A stretch of 25,689 bases of DNA, from positions 409,882 to 435,570 of the forward strand of contig CABFPE010000616.1 of assembly GCA_900660155.1 (NCBI GenBank). The letters are read 5' to 3'. Origin of the DNA: Hofstenia miamia (Eukaryota > Xenacoelomorpha > Acoela > Hofsteniidae). The notes beneath the pieces are model-generated. The model made no database searches and was not told where the DNA came from. It worked only from the letters and a program-made list of their open reading frames with translations. The position numbers and the translations under genes were made by a program. Below, in pieces: positions 11,764 through 20,796 of this stretch. Numbering within the stretch: the first letter of the stretch is position 1; each line of letters begins with the position of its first letter.

Positions 11764-13973
11764 TATATATACATTAAGATGAAAACAAGACTGACAGTTA
11801 TTAATAAGAAATAACTAGTAGCAGTGTTTTTCTACCTTAAAATGCAAGCTTTGATTTCTTAGAAGTGACTATATTTACCTAAAAATTCCGTTTCATTAAC
11901 ATTCTTTTCACATCAAAATTTAAATTGATTTGGCTTTAAATTGTTTTTAGGTATATATAAATATAATATATATATATATATATCAAAATTACAAATTTTG
12001 TTGCAGTATACCATGTTAATATCAATTAATTAACACTTTTGAATTCCTATGTAAAATAGAACTTTTTTTTAAATTTTAACATTATTGCTTAAAACTGCCC
12101 AGCAGTAATTACAAATATGAATGCGGTTTATTGAACATTAGTTTCTGACAATAATAGAATTTTAAGCCGGTACATGAAACAATGTTTAATATCACCAGTA
12201 TATTTAAACGTTTAAATATATAAATACCTAATGCAATGGACCTTTTCAACTCGGGCATAAATTTTATAGAGTTTAAGTTCATAATTATGATTTTTGCCTT
12301 GCAAAGAAGTTAATGCATCTTAATCCAATTGGGCAGATTTATGTAAATCTGATTTTTTAAGAAAAGTGAAAATGTTTACGACAACATTTTGTACAGTAAT
12401 CAGCATATAATTCTAACTGCTTTATAAATAGAAATTTTCTTCTTAAGAAATTTGGTAACATTCCGAACTGTTATACCTCCAACAGAAATATTCTAATTTT
12501 CATACAGCATTGATCTGCGGGCTCACATCCAATACACATGGCCTATTGGTAAATTAATATACCGATCAATGTTTTACGCAAAATACCGCGGTAACGGTAT
12601 ATTTTCGGTATTGTCCAAATACCGCGGAATCGTTATACCACCGAGCACTAGCGTCCAGTACTCCATTTTTGACCCAAAATGATTAAAAAATGAATTCAAC
12701 AATAAAAAATCAAAAATATTTATAATCTTTAAGAATTTCAAAGATGGTATGTTTGATTTCTTTAATTACTTTATAAATCTGTTAGAGTTCTTCCATTCCA
12801 AAGCATAAAAATAACCCGTGTCTCGACTCGCCCATCAAAGAGTGACTCATTACCCTATTCGGCCTGTTATATTTTTGACCCTACGTGTGGATTGATCTGA
12901 CCAACTTAGCGCCCTGGCAATAATTAACTAAAGCGAATTTCCACAAATAAAGTTATGCTAATAAATATTTAAGGATTACATGCAAATTGGAATTACATGT
13001 ATATATAGCTAAAATTTTTAGCATTTTCGGTAGTTTTACTCCCTATTTTCAAATCCTTGCTAGAATATTCATTGTAAAAGTGTCCGAAAGGTGCTAAGCA
13101 GTAAACAATGCTGTCTACTCCAATCAAGACTGGAAACGGGTAGTCGTTCTAAATTGACTGGACCCTATAATTTTGGTCTGTCGATGGAATTACTAATTTC
13201 AAGAATATTTGACATTAATTAAATAAAATGGTGGAACATTATATAACAGTAAAAAAAACAATATATATCGGTCCCTGGACATTTATGAAAATCCAAAAAA
13301 TCTGCGCATGCAATCAGTATGACAGTAGTTAATGTCAAATTAATTGAATGACCCAATTTAAAGAAAAATCCTACATCCCGACTTGACCCGGACCCGAAAA
13401 TAGCTGAGACAACCAGACCCGACACACAGGTCTTGTCGACCTGTTTCCATAGCTGGCTTTAATCGTAATTTTTTCAGTCCAGTCGGGACCACTTCCACCT
13501 ATGTGTACCATATAGCAAATAAATGAAATGTGTAAAGTTTAGAGCTAGTATAATTTAAAAAACATAATTCACAGTTTCTTTACTATGTACCGCAACCTCC
13601 CCCATTCTCCGCGATTTGCGCTCGCGTATTTTGGCAATTTAACGTCAAAAGAGGGCTACAAATGAAGGAAATGTGAAAACAAATTACTTAGTATTCAATT
13701 ATATTATTTACTTTGGATTAATAGAAAAATACTCAAAATATATTTAGTCTATGCATAACAGTATTTTGTTGGAATTTTAGAGAACATCTAAGGAAAATTA
13801 ATTACTTTAAATTGGTTTTGAATCAATGCAATTACACTGCAAGAAATTATAAAAAGCTGCTAAAGTAATGCACTTCTTGATGTTTTCAAAACACCTTTGA
13901 ACTTTCCTTTATTTGAAAAATTTAAATATATATATATATATATATATTTTTTTTATTATTAGTTTGAAATATA
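11764..13973 (+). repeat. 2,210-bp direct repeat, copy 2
   Basis: It is identical, as far as I can read, to 8177-10386 and in the same orientation. It begins directly at the TA after the Tc1 right end and finishes at TA 13972-13973. After that the sequence continues into TATCCTAAGACTG, whereas copy 1 continues into Tc1. Zero divergence, including in microsatellite length, implies either a very recent duplication or an assembly product. Confidence 0.95.
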
Positions 13974-14364
13974 TATCCTAAGACTGAAAATATTTTTTTT
14001 TGTGTCTATGAAAAACAAAATTAGCAAAGGGGGCATGGATCCTTGACCCCGTGCATTTCTCAAGACACTATCCTTATTTGAATATATGTTATGCCCTCAT
14101 TAGCGCAGTATATTGGTTTTAGAATGTTCTAAAACGAACATTCTAGTGCTACAAAATTATTAAGATGTTTACCATGCCCCATATCTTAATTGGCTTAAAC
14201 AATGACTTATTTTGACATAGTCAACTATGGGTTCCATGAGCCCATAAATTTTGGGTTCATGACCCCGGAATATTGCAAAAATTTTGCTGGTGGAAAAGTG
14301 CGGAAAAGAAACATATTGATCTTTGATCATGATGTGAAAATGATAGAATTGTAAGGTGATGTGC
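13969..14364 (+). repeat. 396-bp segment repeated across N gap, copy 1
   Basis: It is identical to 14379-14774 (offset 410) and stops exactly at the first N. Identity that ends at a gap is the usual sign of overlapping contig ends that were not merged. It contains an AGAATGTT...AACATTCT hairpin at 14121-14144. Confidence 0.93.
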
Positions 14365-14378
14365 NNNNNNNNNNNNNN
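14365..14378. other. Assembly gap, 14 N
   Basis: A run of 14 undetermined bases joining two contigs whose ends overlap by 396 bases. The true gap is probably negative, that is, there is no missing sequence. Confidence 0.95.
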
Positions 14379-14774
14379 ATATATATCCTAAGACTGAAAA
14401 TATTTTTTTTTGTGTCTATGAAAAACAAAATTAGCAAAGGGGGCATGGATCCTTGACCCCGTGCATTTCTCAAGACACTATCCTTATTTGAATATATGTT
14501 ATGCCCTCATTAGCGCAGTATATTGGTTTTAGAATGTTCTAAAACGAACATTCTAGTGCTACAAAATTATTAAGATGTTTACCATGCCCCATATCTTAAT
14601 TGGCTTAAACAATGACTTATTTTGACATAGTCAACTATGGGTTCCATGAGCCCATAAATTTTGGGTTCATGACCCCGGAATATTGCAAAAATTTTGCTGG
14701 TGGAAAAGTGCGGAAAAGAAACATATTGATCTTTGATCATGATGTGAAAATGATAGAATTGTAAGGTGATGTGC
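14379..14774 (+). repeat. 396-bp segment repeated across N gap, copy 2
   Basis: Second copy of 13969-14364. This contig begins within a few bases of the end of the 2.2-kb repeat, at the point where the sequence graph would branch between Tc1 and TATCCTAAG. The 79-codon minus-strand frame at 14579-14818 lies mostly in it and has no recognisable domain. Confidence 0.93.
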
Positions 14775-15262
14775 CCACTATCACAGTTTTTCATTGCGCA
14801 TAGCCAGCAAAATTTCATCCAGTTTCAATAATTTTAGAGTTTCATGTTCCATATTCACTGATAAAAAGGCCGGCTCAATCAGAAGATTTGCTTTACTTTA
14901 AATCAAGATATAGTGAAATCGTTTTTTTTACATTTTTTATGTCAATGTAGCAATGTATGTGAGATAATATAAGATTGTGAAAAATTCCATTAAGAAAGTT
15001 TTTTAAAAATCCCATTCACTAATTACTTGCCTACATTGGAAATCTAACCTAAGCAATATCAAAACATTGAGAAATTTTTGGCATATTTTTGGGGTCAACA
15101 TTGATCATTATTAAGGCAACCAAAAGCTAACAGTTAATATTTACTTAAATTGTTGCCAAGGTCTGGCATGAGTTTTACATTTTAAAGCAGAAGTAAAACA
15201 AAATTTTTAATACTAAATTTACATAAATATATTAGACACTACAAATCTATAATCCAATGTCA
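14775..15262. other. AT-rich stretch without a gene
   Basis: Nothing recognisable. It probably includes the 3' end of the decayed Tc1-like element whose transposase remnant begins at 15263, but I could not find a terminal repeat. Confidence 0.5.
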
Positions 15263-15645
15263 TTATTTGTTATGAAAACCCTTGATTTTCAGAACAGCAG
15301 CAATTTGATCGGGCATTAAGGGCGCCAAACTCTTACACATGTCGTTGGAAATTTCGGTGCACAACATCTAAAGTATCACATCTTTGTATTTGACTTGCGC
15401 TCATTGACCTTAGCTTTAGTCCCTTCCTGAGATTCTAGATGGGATTTAAATTGATGCTTTGCCCCAGCCAAGACCACCAAGTTCTCTACTGTAACCATGA
15501 ATTTACAGTTTGCAATCAGTGGCACTGTGCACCATCATGTTGGAGCAGAGTCCACTTGTGTGCAGTCATCGTGGTTACCAGACGATGCTGAAGTACTTCA
15601 AATTTTGAGACGCACTCATTGTACTGTTCTTTGGGAAAAAGTACA
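15263..15645 (-). pseudogene. Decayed Tc1-like transposase, C-terminal half
   Basis: Read on the minus strand from 15645, one frame gives LFPKEQYNECVSKFEVLQHR and then LLQHDGAQCH, the second catalytic Asp region of Tc1-like transposases (Asp codon 15534-15536). It continues through stops to LGQSINLNPI followed by TAG at 15435-15437, exactly where the catalytic Glu codon should be. The final part shifts frame and reads MPDQIAAVLKIKGFHNK then stop (15263-15265), equivalent to the C-terminus of the intact transposase at 10589 (SMPSRLNAVIAAKGRSTKY). In-frame stops, a frameshift and the lost Glu make it non-functional. The N-terminal half was not recognised upstream. It is a different, older lineage from the intact copy. 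Confidence 0.82.
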
Positions 15646-17328
15646 GATTTTAATCATTGAATTTGAACTGACCTAAAGAAACTCAACTGAATCAATTTGC
15701 TTGCGTTTTACACTATAGTTCTGTCTATTTAAATTCGGCCGGGAAAGGAAATGGTTACCTTTCGTTTCCAAATCACTCGTTAAAAATGAATCCTGTGGCA
15801 TAATCAGCAGAAAATCGAATAAAAATAGAAAAACGAAGACAAGGACAAAAAACTATTTAATTGTGATTTATTATATTTTCTAAATTATGCATATGTATCA
15901 GTCAATAATTTGTAAAAGTAATTTAAGTGAAGTTATGTAGCATTGGTTGTCAGCAAAAGTGTTTGACAAATTATTGATGACAAAAACGCTAAGCAAATTA
16001 AATAGTGACATTGCGTAACAATTGACAGACAAAGCCGTTGTAAACAAATTCAATTTACAAAGACAGGTACATGTTAATTGTTTAGTTGTTTACATATTTC
16101 GAGTGTAAAAATTATGTTAAGGAACTATTTGATGATGAATAAAATTACTTGGGATTTATCTTGTATTTCATCAGGTTTGATTAAATATGCAAACAGAAAG
16201 CTAAATGTCAGAGCACATGAGTAGAACTCAGTTTCCCCAAATTCCATTCAAGGAATTCTGGTAAAGCTGCACTCCAGCCTTACTACCATCTATAAGTTGT
16301 GCAGTTGGTACCCTGACTACGAAAGTGTGTTCATATTTTAAGTATGCGGATAAGGGTTTTTACTGTTTAGCTTTCCAATCAATTCATTTGTTCTAATAAG
16401 AAAATGTCATCAAATAGCTGGATATCTCAGTGTCGGCGAGTGGCGTTATGTGGACCACACTAAATGTAAAAGTGTAATATTCTTATATTTTTCATTTTCA
16501 ACAAATATTACACTGATACGTAAATAAATTTCCACATCATTTTGGGGGAACTCAAATATAAATAGAATATGAAAACCGATACAATAAAATTCAAGGATTC
16601 TCGACCACTATATAAACAAAGCAGCAAACTTTTTAAACAAGGTGCCAGAAATATAATAATCTAGATTTTGAAGATGCTCAACCACTTTCTTAGGACTGAA
16701 ATGACATTTAATGTATTAGGCTTTGCTGTGTTTGTTTTGTTTGTATATATTGTCTGTCCAATGCTCCACAGTGCTTAGTACAATTAAATCATCTTAATTT
16801 CATTATGATAAAGCTATGGAACCCTGAATATCCTCAGAATTCATGATTTTGGATTTGAAAAAGATTGAAATAAGGATTAGAAAGTGAATTTTAATAGTGT
16901 TTTCATATCATAATGAATTTGAGGTTCTTGGGATAGGATCTTAGTAGGTATGCTATGGTATCATTTTGATAACATTTATTCACTTGATTCACTTCATCAG
17001 GAGTCTTACAAGAGAAAGGTACACGTTTTTAATTTTTCATGTGATTCAAGAATTTGTCAAAACGGTTAAAATAATCAAGTCTGTATTTTTGTAAAAACGT
17101 AAAAGGGTGGATCCAGGCTTTCCGTTTTTTGTATTGCAATAATATTGCTGCCAAAAATTTGGACAATAAATTATTGCAATATTGAAATTTTTGACAATAC
17201 ATAATTGCAATTATTGTACAATATTTCAACTCATTGCATAACTAATATCTCAATTATTGTAGTAACAGTAACATTGGCAATACACTGAAAGATATATAAA
17301 AAGATGGTTATACACACAAAAACAGAAA
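15646..17328. other. AT-rich stretch without a gene
   Basis: No supported gene. Two short structures stand out: inverted arms TCAATAATTTGT at about 15902-15913 and 15966-15977, and a cluster of ATTGCAAT/CAATATTG-like words at 17135-17280. The minus frame at 17029-17229 shows no domain and overlaps that cluster. Confidence 0.5.
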
Positions 17329-18111
17329 TCAAGTCATGCATGATGAAGAACGAAACGAACTTATTGCCAAACAATGCTGTTGACGGTGGCTGCGTTCCAA
17401 ATGTATTAAGAATACGGCTTCTTCCAAGCTGGTTGGGTTCATGTGGTGTCTATTTAGTCAGACGATGTTCTTCGTTTCGCTGAATAGACGCTCTACCCGA
17501 TTTAATGTAGAAGGGATAAATTCCAGGTTGATGTATTCTTTCTGCCCACCAATTAGATCCATTCGTGCTCGTTTGAGGGCTCTTTTGGCAAAGGAGGGCG
17601 GTTTTGTTAACAAAGTAGTATCATAATCTGCTAATACCACGTTCTCAGGGTCTTCCTTTTTAAGGCATTCCACTGACCTCTGTTCAGCCAATGTTAAGTC
17701 GCTAGTCTTATCTTAAATAACTTTTCAAATGTCAAACTCAAAATCAGGTGAATGCACTATTGAGGCATGAGAGTTGAGATATTCTGTAACACCATCCTCA
17801 TCAGGGTAGGTTGTCATAAGGCTCTCAAATAAAATGGCGACAGTAGAGAGATTTGTGGCATTCAGTTGCAATGCTTAGGTCACTGACACAAAATCTCCCA
17901 ATTTTCTGCATAAATCGCGAACCTGCGCAATTTCCACAGGTGAAAGTAGGACACCTATAAAATCCTCATCATAGATGAATTATTATTTCAAAATGGGGAG
18001 TAGCTTGAGATATCGTTCTATCATAACATTGTCGTACTCGCTAATTTTATTAGGCCATATAGCTCAGTCAGTTTCTATCTGATCTTGAAAGTTGTTGCAC
18101 CATTTGATTTT
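17329..18111 (-). pseudogene. hAT-family transposase relic, C-terminal part
   Basis: A single minus-strand frame runs from KIKWCNNFQDQIE at 18111 to a stop at 17329 and is recognisable throughout as the C-terminal part of a hAT transposase. Segments in order are YDNVMIERYLKLLPIL, EIAQVRDLC, ATNLSTVAILFESLM, a HASIVHSPDFE block, and the dimerisation region with YINLEFIPSTLNRVERLFSE (about 17475-17534) then MNPTSLEEAVFLIHLE. The Glu-Arg-Leu-Phe-Ser signature and the downstream Leu-Glu-Glu-Ala-Val-Phe-Leu segment are hallmarks of the hAT C-terminus. Seven in-frame stop codons interrupt it, yet I find no frameshift across about 260 codons. The N-terminal BED finger and first catalytic residues were not found. 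It is dead as a transposase; an exapted, re-spliced fragment is conceivable but unsupported. Confidence 0.85.
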
Positions 18112-19195
18112 TCAACAATAAATATAGAAACAAAGGTACTATTTTTTCAATTTTAAAGTTTTTAGTACGTCTGTAAGTAAAATTAGAAGAATAGCTTAAT
18201 TTTAATAAGTTGTCAGCTTTGAGGAGATAGGTATAGTGACATTTAATGTAGAATGGTGAAAATAGATCGAAAGTTCTTCTCACAGCTCTTACCACATTTT
18301 GTAAGCACTATTGCATTAATTCCGAACACTTTTTCTTGAAAGGTGTAATATATCATTTTACTCCACCTTTGCAACTGTGCTTAGCTCTTGATTAGCTGTT
18401 GGTTTACAATATTGCATACGTATTGCTTAAGAGAAAAGTGGATTAAGACAATTTGGTCCGCCTTCCGGTTTTGTACCTTAAATGTGACAAATTATAGAAA
18501 TGTAGACAGTTTTAGTATGGTGCAAATGGGGTATTTACTTTTTCCATATAGTTGTCTTGAGAACAGTGGAGGTATTTTCCTTATGGGCTAATGCTTTGTG
18601 CAGCAAATGTATCCAAATCTGATGAGGCATACGCTTGTAAAAATTTTTTACCTTCGTCAAAATTTGCAAAGACTGGTGTCCATGCTTTAATTTTACACAG
18701 ATCCAAAATTAAGACCCAAACCCTGCCCATTTACATTAATTTTATTTGGCACATATTTAGTTAATTCTTAGAAAGCTTATCAAAAATTTGTCAAATTTTT
18801 AGAAGAATTTGGTCGCCATTTTTAGAAACTTCGACTAATATCTACACAACTGAATTTAAATCCTACGAGTATGGTTAGATGAGTATATCATACTAATGCG
18901 AAACTTCAAAATGCAAATATCAATTTTCAACACATTTTTATATGTTATATAGCATTCACTGCATTGACGTTGATTTGAATGCACTGATTTTTAAACTTAC
19001 AGTTAGTTTGTTTCTTATATAAATGTGCTTAAGTTTGTCTTTATTTTTAATGAAATAAACACATTCTTTCTCATCAGAGAAATTTTCTTATAAAAACAAT
19101 AAACACGTCATAGTTTGCTTGCTATATGGCACAATATAAGTTTCAATAAGGTAATACATGCTGCAAGACCTGTTCGGATGAAATTATTCAATTAT
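18112..19195. other. AT-rich stretch, possible upstream hAT remnants
   Basis: No supported gene. A 75-codon minus frame at 18068-18295 adjoins the hAT relic but in another frame and without motif. A 49-codon minus frame at 18581-18730 has plausible coding-like composition but no recognisable family. Either could be decayed N-terminal hAT sequence. Confidence 0.4.
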
Positions 19196-20557
19196 TTAAG
19201 TATAAGACAAATTTTTGTGAATTCTTTAAACCTCATCAGTACATGCTCTACAATTTGTAGAAACTACTGATTAATTTAATGCTATTTTAGATTTGGATGG
19301 CTTGATTAGCCTGTGCATTCATGCAAACATAGATTGCATTGGTTGATTACTAATTTGCTACAATTTCAGTAAATATGTCTTTTGTGGTATGAGTAATTTT
19401 TTAGTTAATGTACATGTTCTACAATTTGTAACAATTGCAAGCAGACCAAAGCAACAATTTTTTTTGAATGCCAATCAGTTCTTTACAGCAATATCTGTAG
19501 ACGCTGACTCAGATGAGGACCGAAAATTAAAGATCACGATGAAACAAGAGAAATTCAACAAGATGTTGGAGAACAAGAACCTCCAAATCAAGGTGAATTT
19601 GATCAGTGCTTCTTGAAGTTCAGTATGAGGATAGCGCAGACTCCTCATAATCAGACAACTGTGTCACTGTTACATGTATGTTAAATTAATATGTTTCTCC
19701 TTCTTGTATCCAATATTGTGACATTCCCTTCACCCCTGGCCGACCAAGTTCACGCAATATTCCTTCTCAAGCGCACAGAAACATTGCTCATCTACAAGAT
19801 GAACTTGAAAGTTTATTTGCTTTTTTGTCAGATGGTTTACACTGTTAGGCACCATGAGACTAACTAGGCATGATGTTCCCTACATCTTAAGAAATAATGG
19901 CATGAACTGTTTTCCAGCAAATTTTTGTAAGTTATGCTTGCAAAAGGAATAGGGTTGTAGTGTTGTTGAGTTCATCACATTCAGCAAGCAACATTAGTCA
20001 AGAGCCTCAACTCAAACCACAAATAATATTGGACTACAACAAAGGCGGACTTTATATGATGGATGAAAATATTGAGGAATTTACATGTAGGAGAAAGACT
20101 CGCAGATGGCCATTATTGCTGTTCTTTGAGGTGTTAGACATTTCAGTGAATAATTCCTTTTTATTGTACAAAGCTGATCACAATCAAGTACAGCACAAGT
20201 AGTTTATAAAAAATCATGTGCAAGAAAACGTTATGCAATGAATAAACATTTACCTTCAAATTACAAAGAATCAGCCTTGAAATATGGATTGATTCACACT
20301 CCTCACGATCCTTTAGTTGATCAGAGAGTGAGTTGGGTTGCAAAATGTTGGTACTGCAAGAAGTCATGCCATTCAATCTGTAAAACTTGGAAGCCTCTCT
20401 GTCCAGCTCATAGAATATTAGAAAAAGAGGAATTTTGTCTCTTATGTACTAAATGAATTTATATATTCTCGAGTTTTTTGCAGTTTTTGTTGCATGTTAC
20501 AATTTGTAGAGCATGTACTTTAAGCGTTAATTAAATGCGTGTACTTCTAAGGGTTAA
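19196..20557 (+). mobile_element. Internally deleted piggyBac-type element
   Basis: The right end, read on the minus strand, is TTAA then CCCTTAGAAGTAC (20557 back to 20541), matching the TTAA target and CCC-initial terminus of piggyBac elements. Inside both ends lies a shared inverted motif, GTACATGCTCTACAA, at 19239-19253 (plus) and 20504-20518 (minus). A TTAA at 19196-19199 sits at the matching distance on the left, but the left terminus is poorly conserved, so that boundary is uncertain. A third, direct copy of the motif (GTACATGTTCTACAATTTGT) begins at 19410. At about 1.35 kb it is shorter than an autonomous element because most of the transposase core is missing. Confidence 0.65.
19910..20459 (+). 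pseudogene. piggyBac transposase relic, C-terminal third
   Basis: In one plus frame from about 19910, RNRVVVLLSSSHSASN is followed by KPQIILDYNKGGLYMMDE, CRRKTRRWPLLLFFEVLD and NNSFLLYK, the end of the piggyBac transposase core. The frame stops at 20200-20202. After a shift it resumes with KKSCARKRYAMNKHLPSNY and the C-terminal cysteine-rich domain (about 20335-20453): CWYC, SCHSIC, CPAH and CLLC, a cross-brace zinc-binding pattern. The family signature GGVDxxD is altered to GGLYMMD, so the first of its two Asp residues is lost. The two upstream catalytic Asp regions were not found. An acidic, Gln/Glu-rich fragment in another frame (about 19535-19640) and an open stretch at 19690-19848 in the same frame may be remnants of the N-terminal part. 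It is non-functional as a transposase. Confidence 0.85.
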
Positions 20558-20583
20558 GTGGAATGAACAACTAGGCCTACATA

Positions 20584-20611
20584 TTTATTTTTATATGTAC
20601 ACATATTTATT
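20584..20611 (-). terminator. Candidate polyadenylation signals for the receptor gene
   Basis: On the minus strand AATAAA occurs at 20606-20611 and 20584-20589, about 185-210 bases after the receptor stop codon. The piggyBac element ends only about 30 bases further on, so the receptor's 3' end lies close beside it. Confidence 0.45.
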
Positions 20612-20796
20612 ACGTATAACCATATAAGAGATTTCTAAAGCAAACACAAAAATTTAAATACTTGAATAGTGCAGTATTTATAAAAAGAATGAATACAATC
20701 AATCACACTTCACGGTAAGTATTTAAGTGTATAACATAAAACAGGGGGAAAATACAATAAGGAGCAACCACATAGAGCAATATTTAGAATTTGTTT

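Noticed and set aside
15902..15977. Inverted 12-bp arms TCAATAATTTGT that could form a hairpin
   Set aside because: Low complexity, mismatched beyond the arms, and easily expected by chance in AT-rich DNA.
17329..18111. Reassigned stop codons (alternative nuclear code) as an explanation for the in-frame stops in the hAT relic
   Set aside because: The intact Tc1 transposase and the receptor use standard stops at the expected ends and contain none internally.
18581..18730. 49-codon minus frame
   Set aside because: Plausible composition but no motif; could be a decayed hAT N-terminus, not enough to call.
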